Shown here in pieces: positions 26,580 to 35,201 of a stretch of 51,001 nt of DNA. The stretch covers positions 1 to 51,001 of the forward strand of contig JBKJIQ010000016.1 of NCBI GenBank assembly GCA_046598395.1, given 5' to 3'. The notes under the pieces are model-generated. The model made no database searches and was not told the origin of the DNA. It was given only the letters and a program-made list of their open reading frames with translations. The translations under genes and the position numbers were made by a program. How positions within the stretch are numbered: the stretch's first letter is position 1; every line of letters starts with the position of its first letter. Source of the stretch: JAENVU01 sp046598395. Lineage in GTDB: Bacteria; Actinomycetota; Acidimicrobiia; IMCC26256; JAENVU01.

Positions 26580-27634
26580 TGGCCGACAAAGGCATCCGCG
26601 AACGGGTAGGTATTGCACCCGAACTCGCGGATGCCTTTGTCCGGGCCGCGATCGGCGGCATCTCGATCGATGGGTACCCGAGCCCACTCCAATGGGAAGT
26701 GATCGGCCAGATCGCGGCGCACGTCTTTGGTGTCGACATCGATCCGGCAACTGTCGAACCGCTCGACGCCGGCGCCGCAGGCGAACTCATCACTGCGCCG
26801 GCCCTGCGCCGACGGCTCGTGCAGGCGATCGTCACCCTCGAGCTCCTCGAAGATCCCATCCCCCCGGAACTTGCGACCCACGTCCGGAGATTCGCGCGAA
26901 CCCTCCACGTGTCGGAGCCCATGGTCAACGCGGCGCGCAGTGCGGCCTGCGGCCATCTCGCAGTGATGTATGCCGACATCCAACGCAACTCGTATTACGC
27001 AGAAGAGGCCGGCCATCTCATCGTGAACGGTCACCTCTGGAGGATCTTGCGGTCGCGCTTTGCGTACCGCGACCTCGTTGCGAGCCGGGCCATCGAACGG
27101 AAATGGGCCGCGCTGGCCCACATGCCCGACGGCTCGCTCGGCCGGGCCGTCGCGGAGTTCTACCGAATCCACCATTTCCCCATTCCGGGGGCTCGTCGCG
27201 GTATCGGCGAGATCGGCGCACAACACGATTTCGTGCACGTACTCGCCGATTATCCCCCGGACCCCGACGGCGAGATCAATGTCTTCGCGTTCAGTGCGAC
27301 GGCCATGGAAGACCCCAAAGGGTTTGTGCAAATGGTGATGACACTCGGCCTGTTCCAGAACTCCACCATCACCCACGTTGGCGGAAAGCCGGTCGCCATC
27401 GCGCGGTCCGGCACCATGGAGGAACCCGGCGCGGCGGCCCGCTTCGGCGACGCATTGCAGCGGGGAACCGTCTGCAAGGTCGACGCGCTCGGAATGGACC
27501 ACTTCGCGATCGCCACCGAACCGCTGGTGACATTGCGCGACCGATTCGGGATACCACCACGCGAAGACACCAGCCGTCCCGGCGCACTCGATGCCCTCGA
27601 CGCTCCTGTCCTCCCGGCGACTTCAGCCCTCTGA
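26579..27634 (+). CDS. Coq4-like protein with HDxxH-(11)-E motif
   Basis: A 351-residue protein. Residues near 212-228 read AQHDFVHVLADYPPDPDGE, giving HDxxH followed by exactly 11 residues and E. This is the zinc motif of Coq4, which helps assemble or oxidatively decarboxylate quinone precursors in ubiquinone synthesis. The N-terminal half is helical (GYPSPLQWEVIGQIAAHVFG) and may be a separate TerB-like domain. No signal peptide is seen. The ATG at 26579 is coupled to the VOC gene. A 17-bp inverted repeat lies immediately after the start. It overlaps the convergent MFS gene by 12 bp. The Coq4 link rests mainly on the motif. Confidence 0.6.
   Translation: MADKGIRERVGIAPELADAFVRAAIGGISIDGYPSPLQWEVIGQIAAHVFGVDIDPATVEPLDAGAAGELITAPALRRRLVQAIVTLELLEDPIPPELATHVRRFARTLHVSEPMVNAARSAACGHLAVMYADIQRNSYYAEEAGHLIVNGHLWRILRSRFAYRDLVASRAIERKWAALAHMPDGSLGRAVAEFYRIHHFPIPGARRGIGEIGAQHDFVHVLADYPPDPDGEINVFAFSATAMEDPKGFVQMVMTLGLFQNSTITHVGGKPVAIARSGTMEEPGAAARFGDALQRGTVCKVDALGMDHFAIATEPLVTLRDRFGIPPREDTSRPGALDALDAPVLPATSAL
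26585..26641 (+). promoter_or_regulatory. Long hairpin at the very start of the Coq4-like coding region
   Basis: gacaaaggcatccgcga (26585-26601) and its exact complement (26625-26641) form a 17-bp stem. An inner cgggt/acccg stem (603-607 with 617-621 of the same block) can extend it. The stem begins two codons after the ATG, in the region covered by an initiating ribosome, so it could restrain translation unless upstream ribosomes from the VOC gene melt it. The sequence is fact; the regulatory effect is inference. Confidence 0.6.
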
Positions 27635-29038
27635 AGGCCCGACCGGTTGGCTCCGCCCGAGCGTGAGGACCATCGCCGCCACTCCCAAACAAATCCCGGC
27701 GAGCAGCAGGCTCGGCAGTACCAGCGCGTCGGTAAATGCCGCGGCCGCGTTCTCACCGGTTCGGGTTTGCTCGCCAGCGGCGAACAGTGCGCCGACTACT
27801 GCGAGACCGATCAACGCGCCGAGTTGACGGATCTCGTTGATCATCCCGGATTCCAGTCCCGCAACATTCACGTCGCCTTGCATCGCAGCCACGTTCGAAA
27901 CATTAAAGACCACGCTCTGACCCACGCCCGTGAGCACGAGAGCGCCCACGAGGAACGCAGTGCCGGTGCTCGCGCTCAGGACCGCGAAGCACGTCACCGA
28001 GACCGCCACCACGACGAGCCCGCCCGCCATGAGCGGCGCCGCCGACGACGGACGAGTGATCCGTCCGACCAACGGCGACAGCACCACCAGCGGGATGGTC
28101 ATCGCCAGAAACACCGCGCCAGTGGCAACCGGCTCCAAGCCTTGCACCTGCTGCAGATACAGCGACGCGAAGAAGGCCACCACGGCGAACGCGGCGTTGC
28201 CGATAAACGCGGTCGCGCCAATCGCAAAGTACCGCCGCCCGAAGAGCTTCCGGTCAAGGATCGGCCGCGCCGATCGTCGATCCATCACCACGAATGCGGC
28301 GAGCACTGCGACGGCCACCACGGCGGGGCCCAGGACCGCGGTGGAATCCCAACCGGAATCCGGTCCGGCGAGCATCGCAAACACCGCGAACCCGAGACCC
28401 ACGGTGAGCAGCGCGGCTGGCCTCAGCCCGCTCCATGCCGTCGGCCGACCTCCGAACCCGGTGCGTTGATCCGGTCGAGGAGCATCTCGAGTACTTCGGA
28501 GTAACACCAGCACCACGATCGCAATGGGCACGTCGACCAGAAAGAAGATCCGCCACGAACCCAGCGCAGCAAGCGAGCCGGCCACCAGCGGGCCTAGCGC
28601 CGATCCCGCCGCTCCGACGCCGGCCCATATCCCCACCACCCGGCCGCGGTCACCCTCCGCCGCGGTGCTGCTCACCAACGACAGCCCGGTCGCCGCGAGT
28701 GCGGAAGCCCCCAGCCCTTGCGCCATTCGGCCGATGATCAGAACCTCGGCCGATCCCGCAAACCCTGACGTCAAGGCGCCCAGCGCGAACGCCACCAGCC
28801 CGATCCGAGTCAAACGGATCGCGCCGATGGAGTCGGCCCACCCGCCCATCGCGATCAACGGCGCCGCGAGGGTGAGCAGGTAACCATTGACCACCCAGGT
28901 GAGCTCGGCGGTGCTCATGTGGAGGTCCCGGCCCACCGAGTGCAGCAACACGGACGCGCCGAGGAAATCGAGCGCGACCACCACATTGATCACACACAGG
29001 ACCACCACCAACCGGCCGAGCGGTCTCCGGTTGGTCAT
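27623..29038 (-). CDS. MFS transporter, DHA2-like (drug/proton antiporter type)
   Basis: A 471-residue membrane protein with about 14 hydrophobic segments. The first follows MTNRRPLGRL (VVVLCVINVVVALDFLGASV). Motif A-like GGWADSIGAIRLTRIG and motif C-like AGVGAAGSALGPLVAG are present, typical of DHA2 multidrug exporters, and ELTWVVNGYLLTLA is the classic segment of that group. The ATG at 29038 overlaps the stop of the upstream gene (ATGA). The substrate is unknown. Its 3' end overlaps the convergent Coq4-like gene. Confidence 0.9.
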   Translation of the reverse strand: MTNRRPLGRLVVVLCVINVVVALDFLGASVLLHSVGRDLHMSTAELTWVVNGYLLTLAAPLIAMGGWADSIGAIRLTRIGLVAFALGALTSGFAGSAEVLIIGRMAQGLGASALAATGLSLVSSTAAEGDRGRVVGIWAGVGAAGSALGPLVAGSLAALGSWRIFFLVDVPIAIVVLVLLRSTRDAPRPDQRTGFGGRPTAWSGLRPAALLTVGLGFAVFAMLAGPDSGWDSTAVLGPAVVAVAVLAAFVVMDRRSARPILDRKLFGRRYFAIGATAFIGNAAFAVVAFFASLYLQQVQGLEPVATGAVFLAMTIPLVVLSPLVGRITRPSSAAPLMAGGLVVVAVSVTCFAVLSASTGTAFLVGALVLTGVGQSVVFNVSNVAAMQGDVNVAGLESGMINEIRQLGALIGLAVVGALFAAGEQTRTGENAAAAFTDALVLPSLLLAGICLGVAAMVLTLGRSQPVGPSEG

Positions 29039-29919
29039 CGCACGAGACCGAGGGCGCGGGCCGCCCCGAGCTGGACACGGGGGTCGAACAGCTTCGCAAA
29101 CGCATCCGAGCACCACGCACCGAGGTCGTCATCGAAGGTCGAGGGAACTACTCGCATTGCGACCCCCGCCGCGGCGGCGAGCGTCTCGCGCACGACGGGT
29201 GCCATCGGCGCGCCGTCGCTACCGCGCGGACCGAACGGCACCGACCAGAAGTCGGGCGTCTGCATTGCCGGCGCGCCGCCGGGGATGGTTCCTGGACCGT
29301 CGGGCGCAACCAGGGTGACGGTCGCAGCGCCGAGCCGCCGTGAGTTCAACAGCGTGATCGTGATCGAGTTCTGGCGGCGTGCCAGCTCGGTCGGCTGCGA
29401 ACCGAGGTCGGGATCGCGCGCAAGGAGTTGGGCGTGGGTATACGCGCCGAGCGCGTGCAGGAGCGTCTCTTCGGCGTGGCCCGCGTCCGGCCCCGACCAC
29501 AGAAGCGCGTGCACCACCGACGGCAGCACCAGCCGCGGGTCCTCGGCGCGATAACGCTCGTTCACCACCCGCCGGCCGGCGGTGGCATCCGCGTCGGGCC
29601 CGACGATGCGCCCCGTACTCGCGGGCGCACCGTAGGTGAGCTCGCCGACATCGGGAAGCCGCCGGGACCGCAAGGCATCCAGCGCAACCTCCCCCACCGT
29701 CCCCTCGAGTTGGGCGAGAACCGCGATGAGCTCAGCTTCTGAGTGTTCAACCCCGGCCGCCGGTGCCATCGGCGGACCGCCGGGATAGATCCCCGGCTGT
29801 CCGAACAACGTCTCGGCGCTGAATCGGCTGCGGTCGAGCGGGGGCTGCGGAGATGCCGCGAGCAGCCTTTCCACCTGGGGCATGTCCCCGGTCCGCTCGC
29901 GATCCTGATGTTCGGTCAC
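29035..29919 (-). CDS. Unrecognised 294-residue protein coupled to the MFS exporter
   Basis: I do not recognise this family. The predicted protein is soluble, with no signal or membrane segment. It begins at GTG 29919 (MTEHQDRERTGDMPQVERLL) and has a Pro/Gly-rich stretch (QPGIYPGGPPMAPAAG) echoed later by PGTIPGGAPAMQTPDFW. The middle is helical (VLPSVVHALLWSGPDAGHAEETLLHALGAYTHAQLL). The C terminus contains a paired-acid segment (STFDDDLGAWCSDAF). Its TGA overlaps the MFS ATG, so it is probably co-expressed with the transporter. Codon use is normal, so it is likely a real gene. Confidence 0.68.
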   Translation of the reverse strand: MTEHQDRERTGDMPQVERLLAASPQPPLDRSRFSAETLFGQPGIYPGGPPMAPAAGVEHSEAELIAVLAQLEGTVGEVALDALRSRRLPDVGELTYGAPASTGRIVGPDADATAGRRVVNERYRAEDPRLVLPSVVHALLWSGPDAGHAEETLLHALGAYTHAQLLARDPDLGSQPTELARRQNSITITLLNSRRLGAATVTLVAPDGPGTIPGGAPAMQTPDFWSVPFGPRGSDGAPMAPVVRETLAAAAGVAMRVVPSTFDDDLGAWCSDAFAKLFDPRVQLGAARALGLVR

Positions 29920-29980
29920 CGGCTCGACGGTACCGGGCGCCCTTCCATGGTCCGAGGACCGTCGGCAACAGCACCGTCAC

Positions 29981-30020
29981 GGGTCACCGCGACAGGGTCA
30001 CCGCGACAGGGTCACCGCGA
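29981..30020. repeat. 14-bp tandem repeat, about 3 copies
   Basis: gggtcaccgcgaca is repeated at 29981, 29995 and 30009 (the last copy diverges at its end). It lies in the noncoding gap between the unrecognised gene (start at 29919) and the next tandem repeat at 30161. No function is apparent. Confidence 0.88.
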
Positions 30021-30160
30021 AGCGCTTCACGACCGCGCCACCAACACCCGACAACCTAGGTTTGTCGCGGCGCAACCTTCATGACCGACGCGCTCGTCAA
30101 TGCCGGCGGGCGCGCCTGGCGCCACGCCACCGCGATCGCGGGCTCGATCAGCGCCGCGAT

Positions 30161-30214
30161 CGTCAGTGGATAGTTCGTCAGTGGATAGTTCGTCGGTGGA
30201 TAGTTCGTCAGTGA
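30161..30214. repeat. 15-bp tandem repeat, 3.6 copies, covering stop codons of both strands
   Basis: cgtcagtggatagtt recurs at 30161, 30176 and 30191 (one mismatch), with a partial copy at 30206. The TGA stop of the PepSY gene (30208-30210, minus) is in the last copy. The TAG stop of a 30-codon plus-strand ORF (ATG at 30081) is in the first copy. That small ORF has no recognisable family and may be a gene remnant. Confidence 0.9.
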
Positions 30215-30516
30215 CCGGCCTCTGAATCGGTCTCGACCACGATCACGGTGAAGTTCGCGTCGAGCCGGACATCGGCGATGGAACCATCAGCGCGTGTTAC
30301 CTCGACCTCCCAAGTGGCGCCGTTCTCGCCGTCACGCTCGACCGCGTTCACCGTCCCACCGGTCTTGTTCACGGCTGCCGCACTCGCTCGGTCGGCCCCG
30401 GGGCCGACCGAGCGACCTTCCGGGTCGCCATTGCTCGCCATTGCCGCGGCTCCGCCCGTCAATGCAGTTGCAACGACGACGCCGGCAACGAATATTCCAG
30501 CGGTTCGTTTCTTCAT
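30208..30516 (-). CDS. Secreted PepSY-like domain protein
   Basis: A 102-residue exported protein. It has a basic start (MKKRTAG), a hydrophobic signal segment (IFVAGVVVATALTGGAAAMA) and then a single PepSY-like repeat (AVNKTGGTVNAVERDGENGATWEVEVTRADGS in parts, ending LDANFTVI). Such small proteins are often encoded next to two-component systems and are thought to modulate sensors or proteases. A strong ribosome site (aggaggaa) precedes the ATG at 30516. The kinase gene upstream is broken, so this gene may have lost its regulator. The stop codon lies in a 15-bp tandem repeat. Confidence 0.8.
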   Translation of the reverse strand: MKKRTAGIFVAGVVVATALTGGAAAMASNGDPEGRSVGPGADRASAAAVNKTGGTVNAVERDGENGATWEVEVTRADGSIADVRLDANFTVIVVETDSEAGH

Positions 30517-30619
30517 GATTCCTCCTGGGGTTGGTGTGTTCCCGAGCGCGAGGGTCGGGCCCGATCAACGAGTATGGGCTCCGGCAGATCCGGTGATCGT
30601 GTGGCCAACGTGTGAACGC

Positions 30620-31267
30620 TCACATCTGGACGGGGATCCGGATGATCGCGACCGCACCTCCGGCCGGCGCATTGGCCACCTCGACGGATCCACCTTGTGC
30701 CGTCACCGCGGCGCGCACGATCGCCAGGCCCAAGCCAGTGCCACCTGCCGAACGAGCCCTTGTGTCGTCGGCGCGACGAAACCGGTCGAACGCGTGCGGC
30801 AAGAAGTCGGGCGGAAAGCCCCGGCCGGTGTCGTGCACCTCGATGACGGCCACCTCCGCCGCGGTCCGCAGCTGGACCGAGACGACTCCGCCCGCGGCTG
30901 ACGCGTTCAGTGCGTTGTCCAGCAGGTTGTCGACGGCGCGCCTCAGGAGTTCGCGATCGAACCGCACCTCGACGTCCTCGCTCGGTGCGAACTCGATCGC
31001 GACGTCACTCCTCGCGGCGCGGGCTCGTACTCCCGAGACCGCCTCATCGACCAGCCCATTCACCAATCCGACGGCCAGTCGCACACTCCGGTCGGCGTCG
31101 TGGCTTGCCAAGAAGAGCAGCTGATTCGCGAGATGCACCAGCCGGTCGGTCTCGAGCCCTGCGTGTGCGATCGCCTCGCGCAACTCCTCGATGGTTCGGT
31201 GCGGCCGGTTCGCGAGCTCGAGCTCGGTTCGCAAGACAGCAAGCGGAGTGCGCAGTTCATGGCTGGA
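30620..31267 (-). pseudogene. Histidine kinase remnant (dimerisation and ATPase domains only)
   Basis: The C-terminal half of a two-component sensor kinase. Reading from 31267 the frame gives SSHELRTPLAVLRTELEL (H-box with the phospho-acceptor His), then ELLRRAVDNLLDNALNA (N-box), HDTGRGFPPDF (G1), FDRFRRADD (F-box) and GGTGLGLAIV (G2). Immediately before SSHELRTP is an in-frame TGA (31268-31270). The upstream sequence does not resemble a sensor, HAMP domain or response regulator. The first ATG/GTG-type start inside (31234) lies after the H-box. The gene therefore seems to have lost its N-terminal half by deletion. The catalytic ATPase part is intact. Confidence 0.8.
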
Positions 31268-31496
31268 TCAGCGCGACCACCTGGGATGAAGCGCCCGATC
31301 ACATGGTCCTGACCTGTGCAGAATCTCATCATCGAGGGCTATCCGGTGGATCTCGTCGAACAACGAATCTGCGGCTCCATGACCCCGAACGTGACGCACA
31401 ATCCATGTCTTGGTCATGGGTCCCACAGTAGGAGCGCGCCGCCGCCGACGCTTCAGGAGTGATCGGCGACGACGCTTCCGACCGCAGAATCGTGCG

Positions 31497-34370
31497 TTAC
31501 GAGCAGCCGCTGGTGGCGCCGCAACTCGGACAGGCGTGACACGAGCCCGCCCGCTGCATGATGTCGCCGCAGACATAACACAGCACATGCTCCCGCTGAC
31601 GCGCTACGGGACTCGTCCCGGCCGGTGGTGCCGCCGGAGCAACCGGTGCACTCGCCGCCGGAACTTGAACTGACGGTGTGGGAGGTGACGATGCCGGAGC
31701 GGATGGAGCACGGTCCTCCGGGGGGAGGAACTCCAGACCGGCTTCGGGAACCTGGGCGGCGGCGGCTTCCTCAACTCCGGGGAGGGTCGGCTGGAGCCGC
31801 TCGCCCACGGTGAGGATGCCCAGATCCTTGCGCTTCTGCGGGTCGAGGTATTCCACCGCGAGTCGACGGAAGATGTAGTCGACGAGGCTCGTCGCGAACC
31901 GGATGTCCGGATCGTCGGTCATCCCCGCAGGCTCGAACCGCATGTTCGTGTACATGTCACAGAAGGCCTCGAGCGGCACGCCGTACTGGAGTCCGTGACT
32001 CACCGAAATGGCGAACGCATCCATGATGCCGGAGAGCGTGGAGCCCTGCTTGGACACGTTGAGCCACAGCTCGCCCGGTCGACCGTCTTCGAACTCGCCC
32101 ACCGTCACGTAGCCATGGCAATCGGCGACACGGAACGAGAACGTCTTCGACGATCGGACTCTCGGCAGCTTCTGGCGGACCGGTTCCTGCACGATCACAT
32201 GCTCAACGACCCGCTCCACGATGCGCTCGGGAGTGGACTCGATGATCACACCGCCCTCGAGCGCGACGGGATCGCTGGCGCCCGCCTTCTTCTGGGTGGA
32301 CAGCGGCTGACCGACCTTGCAGTTGTCGCGGTAGATCGCCACGGCCTTGATCCCGAGACGCCACGCTTCGATGTGGACCTGCTCGATGTCCTCGATCGTC
32401 GCTGCTTCGGGAAGGTTCACGGTCTTGGAGATCGCTCCCGAGATCCACGGCTGGACGGCACCCATCATCGTGATGTGACCCATGTGATGGATCACATTGT
32501 CGCCCATCGAACAAGCGAAGACCGGCAGGTGCTCGGGATTGAAACCTGGCGCGCCGATCATCGACTTGTGCTCGTCGATGTAGTTGATGATCGCTTCGAC
32601 CTGACCCTCGGTGTATCCGAGGCGCCGCAACGCGCGCGGGATCGTCCGGTTGACGATGAACATCGTGCCGCCACCCACCAGCTTCTTCGCTTTGGTGAGC
32701 GCGAGGTCGGGCTCGATACCCGTGGTGTCACAGTCCATCATGAGCCCGATGGTGCCAGTCGGAGCCAGAACGGTCGATTGGGAGTTTCTTACCCCATATT
32801 GCTCTCCGAGCTCGACGGCTTCATCCCACGACTGCTGGGCCGCGGACAACAACTCCGGCGGGACCAACTCCTCGTCGATTTTGGCCGTCTCGGCGCGGTG
32901 CATACGCAACACATTGAGCATGGCGTCTTGGTTCTCGGCGTAGCCGGCGAACGGACCCATCCGACCTGCGGTGCGGGCACTCGTTGCATAGGCGTGGCCC
33001 GTCATCAGCGCGGTGAGCGCACCCGCCCACGCTCGCCCGGCCGGCGAGTCGTACGGGAGACCTTCGGCCATGAGCAGCGCGCCGAGGTTGGCATAACCGA
33101 GCCCCAGCTGGCGGAACTTCCGGCTGTTGTCACCGATCGCGTCCGTCGGATAGTCGGCGTTACCGACCAGGATCTCCTGCGCGGTGAACATCACCTCGAC
33201 GGTGTGCTTGTAAGCCGCTACATCGAAGGCCTCGTTCTCGCCGATGTACTTCAACAAGTTGATGCTCGCGAGGTTGCACGCCGAGTTGTCGAGGTGCATG
33301 TATTCCGAACAGGGGTTGCTGGCGTTGATTCGCCCGCTGTTGGGGGCGGTGTGCCACTTGTTGATCGTGGTATCGAACTGCATGCCCGGGTCCGCACACT
33401 CCCACGCCGCAGTGGAGACCTGGCGCATCAGATCCCGCGCGCGCATCGTAGCGACCGGGTCACCCGTGGTGACCGACTTGAGGTCCCAATCCTTGTCATC
33501 CACCACGGCCCGCATGAAGTCGTCGGTGACGCGGATCGAGTTGTTGGCGTTCTGGTACTGGATCGAATGGCTGTCCTTGCCATCCAGGTCCATGTCGAAC
33601 CCGGCGGCCGCAAGAGCATGCGCCTTGCGCTCCTCGTGCGTCTTGCACCAGATGAACTCTTCGATGTCCGGGTGATCAGCGTTGAGGATGACCATCTTCG
33701 CAGCACGCCGAGTCTTGCCGCCGCTCTTGATCGTTCCCGCGGAGGCATCCGCGCCGCGCATGAAGCTGACGGGACCGCTCGCGGTGCCGCCGCCCTTGAG
33801 ACCTTCGACACTCGAGCGAATGTTCGAAAGGTTGATGCCCGAACCGGACCCGCCCTTGAAGATCGTGCCTTCTTCGCGGTACCAGTTCAGGATGCCGTCC
33901 ATGGTGTCTTCGACGGCGAGGATGAAACAGGCGCTCGCCTGCTGGGGAACACCGTTGACCCCGATGTTGAACCACACCGGTGAGTTGAACGCGGCCCGCT
34001 GGGTGACGAGGATGTACTTCAGCTCGTGACGGAAGGCATCAGCCTCCGCGTCGTCAGTGAAGTATCCGTCGCGCACACCCCAATCGGTGATCGTGTCGGC
34101 CACCCGGTCGATGACCTGACGCAGCGACCACTCGCGCTCGTCGGTCCCAAGGGTGCCCCTGAAGTACTTCTGGGCGACGATGTTCGTGGAGTTGATCGAC
34201 CACGAGGTGGGGAACTCGACCTCGGGCTGGAAGAAGGCGTCAGTGCCGTCCTTGTAATTCTGAATGCGAGCGTCACGACGCTCCCACTCCACCCCGTCAT
34301 AGGGATGTTCACCCTCACGAGTGAAGTACCGACGAATCCCGATCCCGACCTGTTCCGGCGCCATCGCCAT
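31497..34370 (-). CDS. nrdJ: Vitamin B12-dependent (class II) ribonucleoside-diphosphate reductase
   Basis: A 957-residue adenosylcobalamin-dependent ribonucleotide reductase that makes deoxyribonucleotides for DNA synthesis without needing oxygen. Family landmarks are FNSPVWFNIGV, the ACFILAVEDTM cysteine, GSGSGINLSNIRSS, NPCSEYMHLDNSACNLASIN (the NPCxE loop), and a C-terminal redox/zinc tail with CYVCGD and CPSCGATSGC. The ATG at 34370 (MAMAPEQVGIGI) follows aaaagggg. It lies downstream of nrdR and has an 18-bp NrdR box in the 5' region, so repression by NrdR when dATP is high is likely. No cobalamin riboswitch was found. Confidence 0.96.
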   Translation of the reverse strand: MAMAPEQVGIGIRRYFTREGEHPYDGVEWERRDARIQNYKDGTDAFFQPEVEFPTSWSINSTNIVAQKYFRGTLGTDEREWSLRQVIDRVADTITDWGVRDGYFTDDAEADAFRHELKYILVTQRAAFNSPVWFNIGVNGVPQQASACFILAVEDTMDGILNWYREEGTIFKGGSGSGINLSNIRSSVEGLKGGGTASGPVSFMRGADASAGTIKSGGKTRRAAKMVILNADHPDIEEFIWCKTHEERKAHALAAAGFDMDLDGKDSHSIQYQNANNSIRVTDDFMRAVVDDKDWDLKSVTTGDPVATMRARDLMRQVSTAAWECADPGMQFDTTINKWHTAPNSGRINASNPCSEYMHLDNSACNLASINLLKYIGENEAFDVAAYKHTVEVMFTAQEILVGNADYPTDAIGDNSRKFRQLGLGYANLGALLMAEGLPYDSPAGRAWAGALTALMTGHAYATSARTAGRMGPFAGYAENQDAMLNVLRMHRAETAKIDEELVPPELLSAAQQSWDEAVELGEQYGVRNSQSTVLAPTGTIGLMMDCDTTGIEPDLALTKAKKLVGGGTMFIVNRTIPRALRRLGYTEGQVEAIINYIDEHKSMIGAPGFNPEHLPVFACSMGDNVIHHMGHITMMGAVQPWISGAISKTVNLPEAATIEDIEQVHIEAWRLGIKAVAIYRDNCKVGQPLSTQKKAGASDPVALEGGVIIESTPERIVERVVEHVIVQEPVRQKLPRVRSSKTFSFRVADCHGYVTVGEFEDGRPGELWLNVSKQGSTLSGIMDAFAISVSHGLQYGVPLEAFCDMYTNMRFEPAGMTDDPDIRFATSLVDYIFRRLAVEYLDPQKRKDLGILTVGERLQPTLPGVEEAAAAQVPEAGLEFLPPEDRAPSAPASSPPTPSVQVPAASAPVAPAAPPAGTSPVARQREHVLCYVCGDIMQRAGSCHACPSCGATSGCS

Positions 34371-34505
34371 TGTGCTGTTCCCCTTTTCCCGTTGCCTCGT
34401 GGCGACACCGTCCGGTGCCGCTTCCGCCATGGCGACGCCTTCCGACGCCGCCAGTCTGCAGTTCCGCCCTGCAGGTACTTGTGGTTTCCCTCAATCTCGC
34501 CGCAG

Positions 34506-34523
34506 ACCACAATATATTGTGGT
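34506..34523 (-). promoter_or_regulatory. NrdR box upstream of nrdJ
   Basis: ACCACAATATATTGTGGT is a perfect 18-bp palindrome matching the known NrdR operator (acaCwATATwTwGtg-type). It lies 136 bp upstream of the nrdJ ATG and 124 bp downstream of nrdR. NrdR boxes usually occur in pairs; a weaker half-match (ACCACAA at 34479-34485, minus) lies closer to nrdJ, but its spacing is not the usual one. Confidence 0.88.
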
Positions 34524-34646
34524 TGTAGTGCCAGCCACCGCGAGATGAGGGAGTAATTACATCACTGGAGTTCCATGCCTGTCAACGTCAGATCGTCCGC
34601 GTCGACACATTCCTTCGTGACCTGGGCAAACGCGAAAGCCTCGTGA

Positions 34647-35129
34647 TCAACCGCGTTCCGGTTCGGGCAGTTTGGGCACAGTGGTCTTCTGCAGCTCGAC
34701 CACTTCGGCTTCAAAATCCGCGAGATCGTCGAAGCCTTTGTAGACCGACGCGAACCGCAGGTACGAGACCGGGTCGAGTGGCCGGAGTCGTTCGAGCACT
34801 GCAAGACCGAGCGCATCGCTACTGATCTCCGGCCCCTGAGCATGTGCCCATTCCCCCAGGTCACCGGCCATCGCCTCCACCGCATCACCGGCCACCGCTC
34901 GCCCGGCCACGGCCTGGGCGATTCCACGCCCCAACTTCGCCCGGTCAAACGGTTCGGTGACCCCCGAACGTTTTCGCACCACCAGCGCAATCGACTCGAG
35001 GCGCTCGTGAGTGGTGTACCGCCGACCGCAGGCGAGACACTCGCGCCGGCGACGAATCGAGCCGCCGTCGGTGGCAGTCCGTGAGTCCACCACCTTGTCG
35101 GAGTGCTCCGAGCAGTAGGGGCAGCGCAT
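34647..35129 (-). CDS. nrdR: Transcriptional repressor NrdR
   Basis: A 160-residue repressor of ribonucleotide reductase genes. The N-terminal zinc ribbon is visible: MRCPYC at the start, then ECLACGRRYTTHERLE. It is followed by the ATP-cone domain beginning VVRKRSGVTEPFDRAKL, which binds ATP or dATP and controls DNA binding. The ATG at 35129 is the family's invariant start, although the frame is open further upstream. Order LysM-nrdR-nrdJ on the minus strand with lexA divergent mirrors the actinobacterial arrangement (in mycobacteria nrdR lies next to chiZ and lexA). Confidence 0.96.
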   Translation of the reverse strand: MRCPYCSEHSDKVVDSRTATDGGSIRRRRECLACGRRYTTHERLESIALVVRKRSGVTEPFDRAKLGRGIAQAVAGRAVAGDAVEAMAGDLGEWAHAQGPEISSDALGLAVLERLRPLDPVSYLRFASVYKGFDDLADFEAEVVELQKTTVPKLPEPERG

Positions 35130-35201
35130 CGCCGCAACGTAGCCGCACCGACCCGCTCGAGGTCGGCCTCCGTCCGCTTCCATTGCCGCGCGCCCAACCG
35201 A

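Noticed and set aside
29981..30214. CRISPR-like array
   Set aside because: The repeats are 14-15 bp, directly abutting and without spacers; there are no cas genes nearby.
34468..34485. Second NrdR box
   Set aside because: Only the half ACCACAA matches; the other half does not, and the centre-to-centre distance of 38 bp from the good box is not the usual 31-32 bp.
34371..34505. Possible cobalamin riboswitch before nrdJ
   Set aside because: The leader holds two imperfect GC hairpins but no recognisable B12 box (the conserved GCCACTG context) and is too short for a full cobalamin aptamer.
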